64,000 nt of DNA from CAYNST01 sp964399955 (lineage in GTDB: Bacteria > Pseudomonadota > Gammaproteobacteria > Pseudomonadales > Cellvibrionaceae). Location: the NCBI GenBank assembly GCA_964399955.1, contig CAYNST010000001.1:98487-162486 (forward strand). The letters run 5' to 3'. Below, one piece after another: positions 52,704-63,936 of the stretch (its first letter is position 1; each line of letters opens with the position of its first letter). The translations under genes and the position numbers were made by a program. The notes under the pieces were generated by a model. That model did no database searches. It was given only the letters and a program-made list of their open reading frames with translations, and was not told the origin of the DNA.

Positions 52704-53324
52704 GTGATCAACATCGTCTTTGAAGATCAACATTTACTGGTGGTGAACAAGCCTCACGACCTGTTGTCGGTTCCCGGCAGGCAGCAGCAACCTAACCTGT
52801 TCGACATTCTGCGGCGCACCTACGCTAATGTGCGCCTGGTGCATCGATTGGACATGGCCACTTCCGGCTTGATGGTGCTGGCCTTAAGCCATTCCGTCCA
52901 GGCTGCTCTAAGCCGCCAGTTTGAGCAGCGCGAAGTAAAAAAAACCTACGCCGCCTTGGTCAGCGGCAGGGTGGACGCGCACTGGGGAGAGATATCCTTG
53001 CCGCTTTCCTGCGACTGGCCGAATCGGCCCAGGCAGAAACTGGATTGGCTGAGCGGCCGCAGTGCGCACACGGCGTTTGAAGTCCTTTCACGGCGGGCGG
53101 ACCAGACGCTGCTGAGGCTATACCCAACAACCGGCCGATCCCATCAGTTGCGCGTACACTGCATGGCTCTTGGACACCCCATCCTTGGCGACAGATTCTA
53201 CAACCCCGCGCCCTCGCCCGAGCGAATGATGCTGCACGCAGAGCGCTTGGCGTTTCATCACCCAATTGGCGGCAGCCCTCTGGAACTACTTTGTCCCGCG
53301 CCGTTTGGTGACAGGAGCCCCTGA
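52704..53324 (+). CDS. RluA-family pseudouridine synthase
   Basis: 206 residues from a GTG at 52704 (INIVFEDQHLLVVNKP). Catalytic aspartate in VHRLDMATSGLMVLA; GRSHQLRVHCMALGHPILGD is the family end motif. No S4 domain, so nearer RluA/TruC than RluC or RluD; target uridine not determinable. A 14-codon longer ATG start exists but is not family-like. The only plus-strand gene in the tmk-holB stretch, so it interrupts the otherwise minus-strand block. Confidence 0.88.
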   Translation: MINIVFEDQHLLVVNKPHDLLSVPGRQQQPNLFDILRRTYANVRLVHRLDMATSGLMVLALSHSVQAALSRQFEQREVKKTYAALVSGRVDAHWGEISLPLSCDWPNRPRQKLDWLSGRSAHTAFEVLSRRADQTLLRLYPTTGRSHQLRVHCMALGHPILGDRFYNPAPSPERMMLHAERLAFHHPIGGSPLELLCPAPFGDRSP

Positions 53325-53333
53325 AAAGCAATG

Positions 53334-55007
<1,674 letters not shown>

Positions 55008-55018
<11 letters not shown>

Positions 55019-55871
55019 ATGCGCTCCCGTACATGTTATTGATTAGATCGCACAGGCTTTTGGTGACCGGCCCGGGGGCCCATTGCACATGCGCGTAGGA
55101 AACCACCGGCCAGATACCCCGGACACTGTTGCAGACAAAGACTTCGTCGGCCCTGAGTAATGCTTCGGGTTGCAGTGCAGCAACTTGCGCCGGGAACAAC
55201 TGCTGCTTGAGCAGCACCTCGCGCATGACACCTTCAACCCCACAAGCGTGAAGATCCGGCGTCCGCAGACGACCGTCCAGAACCACAAAAATATTGTGAT
55301 GCAGAGACTCTATGACTTGCCCGTTAACATCTTGCAGCAGTAACAGAGAAGATTCCGGCAGGCCGGCAAGCTGCGTAGCAGCAAGTACGTAATCCAGACG
55401 ATTCAGGTGTTTGATGCCCGCCAAAGGAGGATTGGGATGCAACCGGTAGGTGCAGTCCACGAGACTGACACCCGCGCCAGAGAATGACGACCGGTTGTGC
55501 CGCAGTACCTGAACCGCCACACTGGGCACGGACTGCTGCGGGGGCCTGTAGCCCTGGCCGCCCTGCCCCCGTGTGAGGGTAAGCTTGATTATAGCCGAAG
55601 CCGGCGGGTCGTGACGCGCGCGCAGGGCGTCGGCAACCTGTGCCAGATGTTGATCTACTGCGGCGGCCGGGTATTTGATCAGCAGCCGTTCACAACCGCG
55701 CATCAGGCGTTGCTTGTGCAACGGCCACAGATGTAGAAGCCCCTTGTGCCACAGCATTGTCTCGAAGACGCCGTCTCCGTATGCCAACCCACGGTCACCC
55801 ACCGCCACGCAGTGCGTCCACTGTCCATTGATCAGCGGTGGGCAAAGTGGGGCGGAAGCGTCTGAGTTCAT
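55008..55871 (-). CDS. pabC: 4-amino-4-deoxychorismate lyase
   Basis: PLP fold-type IV enzyme that releases pyruvate to give p-aminobenzoate for folate. 287 residues from MNSDASAPLCPP; the long upstream extension is rejected. GDRGLAYGDGVFETM opens the domain, with the PLP lysine region in IKHLNRLDYVLA. The partner pabB is 17 kb away at 37369, so the two folate genes are not together. Usual neighbours fabF and mltG. Confidence 0.92.
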
Positions 55872-55887
55872 GAAGCGGCGCTTTGGG

Positions 55888-57126
55888 CTAAACCTTCCTG
55901 AAGACGACGGTACCGTTAGTACCGCCAAAGCCAAACGAGTTGCTAAGCGCCACATTGATGGCTTGAGCCTGAGCCTTGTGTGGAACAAAGTTGAAATCGC
56001 AACCGGGCTCTGGATTGTGCAAATTGATGGTTGGCGGAGCCATCTGGTCGCGGATGGCGAGAATGGCGAAGATGGCCTCGACCGCTCCAGCAGCCCCCAG
56101 CAAGTGTCCGGTCATGGATTTTGTAGAGCTGACGGTAAGCTTGCTGGAATGCACCCCGAATACCGACGCCAGCGCCTGACATTCCGCCAAATCACCTATC
56201 GGCGTTGAGGTGCCGTGAGCGTTGATATGGTCTACGTCTTCAGGCTGGATACCCGCGTCACGCAGGGCATTTTTCATCGACTGCGCAGCCCCTTCTCCGC
56301 CCGGAGCAGGAGATGTCATGTGGTAGGCGTCACCGCTGGTGCCAAAACCAATCAGCTCGGCGTAGATTTTTGCTCCACGGGCCAGCGCATGTTCGTAACG
56401 TTCCAGCACCAGCATGCCGGCGCCGTCCCCCAGTACAAAACCGTCGCGGTCCTTATCCCACGGGCGGCTGGCCCCGGCAGGGTCGTCGTTGCGCGTAGAC
56501 AGCGCACGGGCTGCAGCAAAGCCGCCAATCCCCACGGGCGTAGTTGCCATCTCTGCACCGCCGCAGATAATGGCATCGGCGTAGCCAAAGATGATCTCCC
56601 GTGCGGCCAAACCGATACAATGGGTACCCGTGGTACAGGCCGTGGTCACAGCAATATTGGAACCCTTGAAGCCATACCGAATGGAAAGGTTGCCGGCAAT
56701 CATGTTGATGATTGCGCCCGGTACAAAAAACGGCGACACGCGGCGCGGCCCTTTGTCTTTGATTGTCAGGGCAGTGTGCTCGATAGAGCCCAGACCACCT
56801 ATCCCCGAGCCGATGTAGCAGCCAATACGTTCGGCGTTTTCGGCGGTAATCTCCAGACCGGAGTCGTCAACGGCTTGAATCCCGGCCACCATACCGTACT
56901 GAATGAACAGATCCAGCTTGCGGGCCTCTTTGTCAGACATGTAGGGCGTGATGTCCAACCCCTTTACGGATGCACTGAAGCGGGTGGAAAATGCCGAAGC
57001 ATCGAAGGATTCTATGGGCGCCGCACCGCTCTTGCCATCAAGGATGGCCTGCCAGGACTGAGCTATGTCATTGCCAACCGGACTGACCATCCCCATGCCC
57101 GTGACTACTACTCGGTTTCGACCCAC
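55888..57126 (-). CDS. fabF: Beta-ketoacyl-ACP synthase II
   Basis: Condenses malonyl-ACP with acyl-ACP in fatty-acid elongation. 412 residues from a GTG with GGAG 7 bases upstream; a 6-codon longer ATG is also open. Catalytic triad: C164 in [10 protein letters not shown], a histidine in [12 protein letters not shown], and another in [19 protein letters not shown]-like end absent of extra domains. 285 bases downstream of acpP, so the acpP terminator probably allows only part of the transcripts to read on. Confidence 0.96.
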   Translation of the reverse strand: MGRNRVVVTGMGMVSPVGNDIAQSWQAILDGKSGAAPIESFDASAFSTRFSASVKGLDITPYMSDKEARKLDLFIQYGMVAGIQAVDDSGLEITAENAERIGCYIGSGIGGLGSIEHTALTIKDKGPRRVSPFFVPGAIINMIAGNLSIRYGFKGSNIAVTTACTTGTHCIGLAAREIIFGYADAIICGGAEMATTPVGIGGFAAARALSTRNDDPAGASRPWDKDRDGFVLGDGAGMLVLERYEHALARGAKIYAELIGFGTSGDAYHMTSPAPGGEGAAQSMKNALRDAGIQPEDVDHINAHGTSTPIGDLAECQALASVFGVHSSKLTVSSTKSMTGHLLGAAGAVEAIFAILAIRDQMAPPTINLHNPEPGCDFNFVPHKAQAQAINVALSNSFGFGGTNGTVVFRKV

Positions 57127-57344
57127 GATTGTTCTCCGTATCAACGTCGCCTGACCTCACCCAAGCCAGCGCCGCAATCAAACTGTTAGGTTTTCAAGCC
57201 CACCCGCCCTGCCCGCTTTAACTTGCTGTGGTATCGCGCAGTGGCTTGATTTACCTGAAAAATCCAGGGCATATTGGGGCTGTAGCGCTTCCAAGTGCTG
57301 TAGATGTGTGGGCACCTCCGCGAAATGAACAACAGCGCCCATAA

Positions 57345-57382
57345 AATAAAAGCCGCACTACGGATGCCATAGCGACGGCTTT
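57345..57382 (-). terminator. Probable terminator after acpP
   Basis: Minus-strand imperfect stem AAAGCCGTCGCTA / TAGTGCGGCTTT followed by a T-rich TTATTTTAT, about 30 bases past the acpP stop. Would lower read-through into fabF and let acpP be expressed at higher level. Confidence 0.65.
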
Positions 57383-57411
57383 GATCGAGAGGCTAGGCTT
57401 TACTGTACTGC

Positions 57412-57648
57412 TTAAGCCAGGTGTTCTTTGATGTAGTCAATCGCCAGTTGAACAGTGGTGATTTTTTCGGCTTCTTCATCGGGAATCTCGGTTTCGAACT
57501 CTTCTTCCAGAGCCATCACCAGCTCTACAGTATCGAGCGAATCGGCACCCAAGTCTTCAACGAAAGATGCTTCATTTTTGACTTCTTCTTCTTTGACGCC
57601 GAGTTGTTCGGCAACGATTTTTTTTACTCTTTCTTCGATGCTGCTCAT
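57412..57648 (-). CDS. acpP: Acyl carrier protein
   Basis: 78-residue, highly acidic carrier of growing acyl chains. The phosphopantetheine serine is S37 in [18 protein letters not shown]. Start [11 protein letters not shown]; in-frame codons farther upstream are not conserved. The 225-base gap to fabG includes A+T-rich sequence with TAGAAT-like boxes, so it probably has its own promoter, consistent with the abundance of this protein. Confidence 0.98.
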   Translation of the reverse strand: MSSIEERVKKIVAEQLGVKEEEVKNEASFVEDLGADSLDTVELVMALEEEFETEIPDEEAEKITTVQLAIDYIKEHLA

Positions 57649-57873
57649 ATTTGTTATAGCTCCTAGGTAGCCTCTTAAAGATTCAGCTTTGCAGAATGAA
57701 GCAGTCGTTGCCGCCATCCGCCGCCTTTTATGACTGCGGTGTTACCACAGGCCCAACCAAAGCGCGCATTCTAACTTGATTTTTTATCAATGTAATCCAA
57801 TGCCGCCAATTTCTTTTGACAATCAGAATTTTGTTAGTGAAATCAGATACCTACAGGACCCCCATGCCAGGCG

Positions 57874-58614
57874 TCAACCCATGTACAAACCGCCGTTGAC
57901 ATGAATGGTCTCTCCTGTCACATAGGCGGCTCCATCGCTGCACAAAAAACCTACCACGCTGGCAATTTCTTCGGGCTGCCCCAGCCTTGACAGAGCAATC
58001 CCATCCTTCAATGCCGCTCTCTGCTCCTCCGGCAAGGTCTTGGTCATGTCCGTGTCGATAAAACCCGGAGCCACACAGTTCACGGTAATATTGCGCGAAC
58101 CCACTTCTTTTGCGAGCGACCGCGTAAAGCCCATCACGCCCGCCTTGGTGGCTGAATAGTTGGTTTGCCCGCCGTTGCCCATAGACCCGACCACAGAGCC
58201 AATGTTTACGATGCGCCCCCAGCGGGCCTTCACCATGCCCCGCAGGCAGGCCTTACTCACCCGGTAGACAGCGTTGAGATTGGTGTTGATTACGTCCAAC
58301 CATTCGTCTTCGCCCATTCGCATGAGCAAATTGTCTTTGGTGATGCCCGCATTATTGACCAGCACCGCGACAGGGCCGTGATTTTCATTGATTGTAGAGA
58401 CCACCCTGGCTACCGATTCACGCTCAGTGACATCCAAGGTCATGCCCTGGCCCCGCAGATCGGCCTGCGCCAACGCCTGACTGATACTTGCCGCCCCGGA
58501 ATCGGATGTGGCCGTACCCACGACATAGAACCCCTGCTCACCCAGCTGCCGGGCAATTGCTGCTCCGATGCCCCGGCTGGCGCCGGTGACCAGAGCTACA
58601 CGCTGCTCGCTCAT
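57874..58614 (-). CDS. fabG: 3-oxoacyl-ACP reductase
   Basis: Short-chain dehydrogenase reducing 3-oxoacyl-ACP with NADPH. 246 residues. TGASRGIGAAIA cofactor loop, NNAGITKDNLLMRM, and catalytic Ser-Tyr-Lys in NIGSVVGSMGNGGQTNYSATK. Starts 18 bases after fabD. Confidence 0.97.
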   Translation of the reverse strand: MSEQRVALVTGASRGIGAAIARQLGEQGFYVVGTATSDSGAASISQALAQADLRGQGMTLDVTERESVARVVSTINENHGPVAVLVNNAGITKDNLLMRMGEDEWLDVINTNLNAVYRVSKACLRGMVKARWGRIVNIGSVVGSMGNGGQTNYSATKAGVMGFTRSLAKEVGSRNITVNCVAPGFIDTDMTKTLPEEQRAALKDGIALSRLGQPEEIASVVGFLCSDGAAYVTGETIHVNGGLYMG

Positions 58615-58632
58615 TGTTATACTCCCGATGGA

Positions 58633-59577
58633 TTACGACTGCGACTGAATGGCCTGCTCGAAAGCATCCACCGCGTCGCTGCTGAAACTGGCAATATTCT
58701 TGTTGATGCGCTTGACCATCCCCCCCAGCACCTTGCCTGGGCCACACTCTACCAGTCTCGATACCCCGCGGTCGGCAAGGGCGTTGACGCAATCAACCCA
58801 TAAAACGGGCGAATAGATCTGCTGGACCATCAACCGCTTGATGGCTTCCGGTGACTTCTCTTCCCGTCCATGCACATTGTGTATGACGGTGACGGACGGC
58901 GCCTGGAACGGCGTTTGCTGGATATGCTCGGCCAGCCGGTCGGCTGCCGGCTGCATGAGTGCCGTGTGAAAAGGCGCGCTTACCGACAAGGGTAAAGCCC
59001 GTTTCGCGCCCGCTTTTTTGCAGCGCTCAATTGCCCGGTCAACCGCCTGCGCGTGACCCGCTATGACCACCTGCCCCGGCGCGTTGAAGTTGACTGCACT
59101 CACCTGCTGACCCTCTCCCGCCTGCAGGCAAGCTTCTCTAACCGCCTGATCATCCAGGCCAATGATCGCAGCCATAGAGCCCAACCCAACCGGCACTGCC
59201 TCCTGCATATATCGCCCGCGCAGTTGCACAAGCTTGATAGCATCCTCAAATCTGAGCACGCCCGCACAAACCAAGGCAGACCACTCGCCAAGGCTGTGGC
59301 CGGCCATGAACGCTGGCCGCTCTTCGGACTCCTGCTGCCAGATCTGCCAGATTGCATAGCTCGCGGCCAGCAGCGCCGGTTGTGCATTCTCGGTAAGATT
59401 CAACCGATCCTGCGGCCCCTCCTGGATCAGCTGCCATAGATCGTAGGCAAGCACCTGGCTTGCTGCCGCAAACGTCGACTGCACAACCGGCCATTTTGCG
59501 GACAATTCGGCAAGCATGCCAACTTGCTGAGAACCCTGCCCAGGGAAGATGAAAGCCAAGCGCTCATTAACCGTCAT
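58633..59577 (-). CDS. fabD: Malonyl-CoA-ACP transacylase
   Basis: Loads malonate onto ACP. 314 residues, typical length. N-terminal FPGQGSQQVGM, nucleophile S95 in MAGHSLGEWSAL, and catalytic histidine in SAPFHTALM. Overlaps plsX by 4 bases. Confidence 0.97.
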   Translation of the reverse strand: MTVNERLAFIFPGQGSQQVGMLAELSAKWPVVQSTFAAASQVLAYDLWQLIQEGPQDRLNLTENAQPALLAASYAIWQIWQQESEERPAFMAGHSLGEWSALVCAGVLRFEDAIKLVQLRGRYMQEAVPVGLGSMAAIIGLDDQAVREACLQAGEGQQVSAVNFNAPGQVVIAGHAQAVDRAIERCKKAGAKRALPLSVSAPFHTALMQPAADRLAEHIQQTPFQAPSVTVIHNVHGREEKSPEAIKRLMVQQIYSPVLWVDCVNALADRGVSRLVECGPGKVLGGMVKRINKNIASFSSDAVDAFEQAIQSQS

Positions 59578-60587
59578 TCGTGCTCCTGAATCTGAATTGT
59601 TTTATGCATTGTCGCCGCGATCTGCGCCGGTGTGTCGCTAAGGCCGTGTTCGTAGGCAACCTGTAACGCTGCGGCAAAGCTCGAAGCGTCTGCAGCCCCA
59701 TGGCTCTTGACCACCACACCGCACAAGCCCAGCAAAACGGCGCCATTATAGCGAGCCGGATCATAAACGCTACGCCAGCGGTTGATATAGGGCTGAACCA
59801 GCAGCCGCGCAAATCTGGCCATGACGCCGTGGGAAAGACTATCCTTGAGCTGTTGACGCATCAAGGCGGCAGCGCCTTCGCTGGCCTTGAGCACCGCGTT
59901 CCCGGTGAATCCATCGCACACGACAACGTCCACCTCGCCGGTGAAGATATCGCCACCTTCCACAAACCCCACGTACTCCATGCCCGGCAAGGCTGCAACC
60001 AAGGTGGATGCAGCCTGATGCAAGCTGCCGCCTTTTTGCGGCTCCCGACCAATATTCAAAAGGCCAATCCTGGGGCGAGGCTTGCCCGCGACGCGGGCCA
60101 TGGCGGCGCCCATAACCGCAAACTGCGCCAACTGTGCTGCAGAGCAACTTATATTGGCCCCCAGATCCAGCAGCAGACAGCAGCCGTGCTTGTTGGGGAC
60201 AGATTTGCAGATGGCGGGACGAGTTATGCCTGCGAGAGTACCCAGGTGGTGCAAACCGAACGCCATCAGCGCCCCGGTATTCCCGGCGCTGACACAAGCG
60301 TTGGCGCGCTGGTCTGCCACCAGCCGGATGGCCATCGCCATAGAAGAGTCGTGTTTGCTGCGCAGCGCCTGGGCGGGACGGTCGGACATGGCAACGGTGC
60401 TGCCGGCATGCTGCAACTGCAGGCGCGGGTGAGGGGCTACCAACTGGGCGATCTGGTCACGGTTGCCAACAAGGGTCAAGTGACAAGTGGGGTGATGCTT
60501 GAGGAATTGTACTGCAGCACAAACGACAGGGCGGAGACCATCGTCTCCGCCCATGGCGTCAACAGCGATATGAATGGGCTTGTGCAA
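59574..60587 (-). CDS. plsX: Phosphate acyltransferase PlsX
   Basis: Turns acyl-ACP into acyl-phosphate for phospholipid synthesis; peripheral membrane enzyme. 337 residues. IAVDAMGGDDGLRPVV at the N-terminus, ACVSAGNTGALMAFG, GLLNIGREPQKGG and CDGFTGNAVLKASEG are family landmarks. 27 bases downstream of rpmF, the conserved rpmF-plsX pair linking ribosome and lipid synthesis. Confidence 0.97.
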   Translation of the reverse strand: MHKPIHIAVDAMGGDDGLRPVVCAAVQFLKHHPTCHLTLVGNRDQIAQLVAPHPRLQLQHAGSTVAMSDRPAQALRSKHDSSMAMAIRLVADQRANACVSAGNTGALMAFGLHHLGTLAGITRPAICKSVPNKHGCCLLLDLGANISCSAAQLAQFAVMGAAMARVAGKPRPRIGLLNIGREPQKGGSLHQAASTLVAALPGMEYVGFVEGGDIFTGEVDVVVCDGFTGNAVLKASEGAAALMRQQLKDSLSHGVMARFARLLVQPYINRWRSVYDPARYNGAVLLGLCGVVVKSHGAADASSFAAALQVAYEHGLSDTPAQIAATMHKTIQIQEHE

Positions 60588-60614
60588 TATGCAGAGCCAT
60601 CTTAACCGGCTGGT

Positions 60615-60797
60615 TTATTCTTCTTCTTTGCTGGCAATCACCTTGCGGCCACGGTAGAAACCATCGGCGGTGATGTGGTGACGAATGTGCTTTTCTCCAC
60701 TGGTGGCATCAATGGACAACGCCGGCGTAGACAATGCGTCGTGCGAACGTCTCATGCCGCGCTTGGAGCGGGTTTTTCTGTTTTGCTGAACGGCCAT
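60615..60797 (-). CDS. rpmF: 50S ribosomal protein L32
   Basis: 60 residues: [21 protein letters not shown] is the diagnostic basic N-terminus. The zinc-cysteine version is not present, so this is the Cys-less type. Its ribosome site is CAGGAGC. A 177-base gap separates it from yceD, larger than the usual few bases, with a small inverted repeat GTTTAC-GCCT-GTAAAC at 60882-60897. Confidence 0.98.
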   Translation of the reverse strand: MAVQQNRKTRSKRGMRRSHDALSTPALSIDATSGEKHIRHHITADGFYRGRKVIASKEEE

Positions 60798-60974
60798 GCT
60801 ATAGCTCCTGAACCATTTAAATTTCTTGTTTAACTTTCAGCTCACATCCGAATTTGCCCATGGCTGCGTCGAAATATGGCCGTTTACGCCTGTAAACTGA
60901 CACTTCTCGCCGTACTCTGCACTCATTCTGACGCAATCTGAACAGTCACTGGATGTGCTGAAAAGTCACAATTT

Positions 60975-61511
60975 TTACTGATCTTTTTTAGGCTTTTTTA
61001 GCTGCTCCAACACCCCAAACGGGCTGCTGACCTTTTGCGGCACGGGCTCGCCCTCAGGCCCCTTTTCAAACAGTGCGGCGTCCACGCAATCGTAGTCGTG
61101 AAACGCCACAAACGGCATTGCCAGAAGAAGCTCTTCCTCAAGCATGACATACAGGTCGCCGCAGTCTTCGGGCACCAACCAGGGGTCGCGCTCTTTAGGT
61201 AGCGCCTTCGCTTGCTCTTCTGTCTTGACCACCGTCAGTGCAACTGTGCAATCCAGGTTGACCTGCACAGGCTCCAGACAGCGCTGGCATTGCAGATGGG
61301 TAACCGCATTCACAGCCCCACTGACCACCGGCCTGCGTTCATCAAAGCCAAATTGCAGCTCAGCTCTAACCGACTCAATACTGCAGCTTGCCTCAACCAG
61401 TCGCGGCAGGTCCGCACCAGGCACCTGCCCCTGCACAATGGCATTATGCAAGGCGAACTTACGAGGCTCGACCTGGCGCGGGAGGGGCTGTTCTGAGCTG
61501 GCGTCGGACAT
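60975..61511 (-). CDS. yceD: YceD/DUF177 family, 23S rRNA accumulation protein
   Basis: 178 residues. DUF177 features: LQCQRCLEPVQVNLDC (paired cysteines), VLEEELLLAMPF-like (here LEEELLLAMPFVAFHDYDC) and C-terminal Pro/Lys-rich end. Conserved partner of rpmF; implicated in large-subunit rRNA accumulation. Divergent from maf, 84 bases away. Confidence 0.93.
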   Translation of the reverse strand: MSDASSEQPLPRQVEPRKFALHNAIVQGQVPGADLPRLVEASCSIESVRAELQFGFDERRPVVSGAVNAVTHLQCQRCLEPVQVNLDCTVALTVVKTEEQAKALPKERDPWLVPEDCGDLYVMLEEELLLAMPFVAFHDYDCVDAALFEKGPEGEPVPQKVSSPFGVLEQLKKPKKDQ

Positions 61512-61595
61512 AGGCGCGCAATAATATTGATTTAACTTGAGCCTGTCAAAGAAAACCTGCTAAATTCCGATCTTTGGCCCGCAGCCTTGTAACCC

Positions 61596-62231
61596 ATGCA
61601 GCCCAACATTATTCTTGCTTCAAGCTCCGCCTACAGACGCCAGCAGTTGCAACAGCTGGGAATTCCATTTCAAGCCCTGGCCCCGAAGGTGGACGAAACG
61701 CCGCAGCCCGGGGAATCCGCGCACGCACTGGCCAAACGCTTGAGCCTGAGCAAAGCCAGGGCCATTGCCAGCTTGCACCCTCACGCCCTGATTGTGGGGT
61801 CGGACCAGGTGGGCGAGCTGGACGGAAGGTTGTTGTCCAAGCCGGGAAGCGAAGCACTGGCCATTGCGCAGCTCACACAATGTTCCGGTCGAGACGTGTT
61901 TTTTTACTCTGGAGTCAGCGTGGTCAGCACCCGAGGCACCGAATGCCGCAGCCTAGTCACGCAGGTGAAATTCAAATCACTCACCCACTCCCAAATTGCC
62001 GCCTATATAAAGAAAGAGCAACCCCTGGACTGCGCCGGCAGCTTCAAGTGCGAGGGGCTGGGCATAGCGCTGTTTGAGTCCATCAGCAGTGACGACCCGT
62101 CGGCACTGATCGGCCTGCCGCTGATCGCCCTATGCCAAATGCTGACCCAGGCCGGTCTCGACCCCCTCACCTACCAGGGGGCCACAAGCCTACTCCAGTC
62201 ACCCCCAGCGTCAACCCGCACCCGGAACTAA
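61596..62231 (+). CDS. maf: Maf-like nucleotide pyrophosphatase (YceF type, m7GTP)
   Basis: 211 residues. ASSSAYRRQQLQQL, PKVDETPQPGESA, LSKARAIAS and GSDQVGELDGRLLSKPGS identify a Maf/HAM1-type NTP pyrophosphatase; the YceF subgroup prefers m7GTP. It runs opposite to its neighbours and its last 4 bases overlap the convergent sppA stop. House-cleaning of modified nucleotides. Confidence 0.93.
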   Translation: MQPNIILASSSAYRRQQLQQLGIPFQALAPKVDETPQPGESAHALAKRLSLSKARAIASLHPHALIVGSDQVGELDGRLLSKPGSEALAIAQLTQCSGRDVFFYSGVSVVSTRGTECRSLVTQVKFKSLTHSQIAAYIKKEQPLDCAGSFKCEGLGIALFESISSDDPSALIGLPLIALCQMLTQAGLDPLTYQGATSLLQSPPASTRTRN

Positions 62232-63208
62232 CGCAATTGCACGGCACCCGCACCCTGCACTGCACTGGCAATGCCACGTCCCACCGACACCCCAAGCTCG
62301 TCCATCAGTGCCTTGAACGGTGAGCTGCGCGGCGTATAGTCATGCAGCTCTTCCACCCCAACCAGGTCTCGCGCCACTGAGCGCACACTGCCCAGGCCGT
62401 CAATCAACCCCAGCTCCAAGGCTTGCTCACCGTGCCAGATCAAACCACTGGCAATGTCGTCGGTCATATTCAGGCGCTCCCCTCGCCCGCGCTGCACGGC
62501 CAGAACAAATTGCTCATGAACCCCGTTTAACACCCCCTGCCAGAACTGCACCTCTTCATCTCTTACGGGAGAGAATGGATCCAGAAAGGCTTTGTGCGCG
62601 CCCGCGGTATAATGGCGCCGCTCGACGCCCAGCTTGTCAATCGCGTCGACAAAGCCGAACCCCGAGGCGGTCACTCCGATCGAACCCACCAAACTTGCCT
62701 TGTCGGCGTAAATTTCATCTGCTGCGCTGGCAACATAGTAGCCGCCAGAGGCACCCAGATCGGCGATTACCGCATAAAGCTTTTTGTCCGGGTGCTGCGC
62801 TTTCAGACGCATCATCTCATCGTAAATATAACCCGATTGCACCGGGCTGCCGCCCGGGCTGTTAATTGCAACGATCACCGCCCGGCTGCGCGGGCTCTCA
62901 AACGCGTCCCGCAGACCCTTGTTGATCCGCCCACCGCTGGCACGCTGATCTTCCGCAATGACACCGTCTATGCGCACCACTCCCACATGCTCCTTGACAG
63001 GGGCGCCCACGCCACCCGAACGAGCACCGCTGTAAAATATCAATATAAACGCAAACAGATACAGAAACGTCAGGCTTTTGAATACGATCCCCCAGCGGCG
63101 GGATTTTTTTTGCTCGGCGAAGGCGTCCACCAGGACTTTTTCTATCAGACGCCACTCTTTGGCGGGGTCGTTCGGGTCCGTCACTGATTGCTGATTCCGT
63201 TTCCACAT
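62228..63208 (-). CDS. sppA: Signal peptide peptidase SppA, short form
   Basis: Membrane-anchored serine protease that degrades cleaved signal peptides. 326 residues, one span at about 44-60. Catalytic dyad: S154 in GASGGYYVAS and K206 in TAGAHKAFLD; INSPGGSPVQSG is the oxyanion loop. One SppA domain (the half-length form). Two bases separate its start from the HAD gene stop. Confidence 0.93.
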   Translation of the reverse strand: MWKRNQQSVTDPNDPAKEWRLIEKVLVDAFAEQKKSRRWGIVFKSLTFLYLFAFILIFYSGARSGGVGAPVKEHVGVVRIDGVIAEDQRASGGRINKGLRDAFESPRSRAVIVAINSPGGSPVQSGYIYDEMMRLKAQHPDKKLYAVIADLGASGGYYVASAADEIYADKASLVGSIGVTASGFGFVDAIDKLGVERRHYTAGAHKAFLDPFSPVRDEEVQFWQGVLNGVHEQFVLAVQRGRGERLNMTDDIASGLIWHGEQALELGLIDGLGSVRSVARDLVGVEELHDYTPRSSPFKALMDELGVSVGRGIASAVQGAGAVQLR

Positions 63209-63210
63209 AA

Positions 63211-63921
63211 CTATTCCTGATGCGCCAGCAGCTCTGCTGACGTTTGCGGTTTATGATGTTTGAATATAGGCGAAGACGCCCGACTTGCAGTAACAAAGGG
63301 TAGAAGATCGGGGAAATAATCCAGACACATCACCGGGCGGTATGCCACTAGACGACTGACATGATGGGCGCCGTAGGTGACGGCTATGCTCTGCATTTGG
63401 GCATTCTGCGCCATTTCCAGGTCGTACTCCGTGTCACCGATCAGCACAGCGTGCGCTGCCGGGCAGCGCATCTGCTGCAAAAGCTCCTGCAGCATACGCG
63501 GGTGGGGCTTGGACGCCGTTTCATCTGCGCAACGCGACGCATGGAAAAACCCAGCAAGCCCAAGCTTGGCCAACACCCGATCCAGCCCCCTGCGACTCTT
63601 GCTGGTAGCCACCGCCAGGAGAAAGCCGCTGTCGCGCAAGGCCGTCAAGGTTTCTTCGACACCGTCATATAGCGGCGAAGGGATGTTGTCCAGCTCGACA
63701 AACCAACGGGAATAAGCATCCGCCAAGATGGCACCGGTCTCTTCGGGCAGGCCGGGGTAAAGCACTTCCAGCGCCTCCGGCAACCCCAGACCAATAACGT
63801 TGCGTATGACCGCGTCATCCAAAACCGGCAAACCAACCTGCCGGGCGGCAATCTGCAGGCAGTTGACGATTTTCTCCATTGAGTCACACAAGGTGCCGTC
63901 CCAATCAAAAATCAGCAGCAC
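63211..63921 (-). CDS. HAD phosphatase, phosphoglycolate-phosphatase-like
   Basis: 236 residues with DxD motif FDWDGTLCDS (D6, D8), AVATSKSRRGLDRVL for motif II-III and VLIGDTEYDLEMAQNA as motif IV. In Pseudomonas-type genomes this HAD gene lies between rluC and sppA; substrate unknown. Starts at GTG about 15 bases after the preceding stop with AGAGAATAATT upstream. Confidence 0.9.
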   Translation of the reverse strand: MLLIFDWDGTLCDSMEKIVNCLQIAARQVGLPVLDDAVIRNVIGLGLPEALEVLYPGLPEETGAILADAYSRWFVELDNIPSPLYDGVEETLTALRDSGFLLAVATSKSRRGLDRVLAKLGLAGFFHASRCADETASKPHPRMLQELLQQMRCPAAHAVLIGDTEYDLEMAQNAQMQSIAVTYGAHHVSRLVAYRPVMCLDYFPDLLPFVTASRASSPIFKHHKPQTSAELLAHQE

Positions 63922-63936
63922 AATTATTCTCTTTTC

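Noticed and set aside
56215..57189. 324-codon plus-strand frame opposite fabF
   Set aside because: Shadow of fabF; no motifs.
59700..60605. 301-codon plus-strand frame opposite plsX
   Set aside because: Shadow of plsX; composition is not protein-like.
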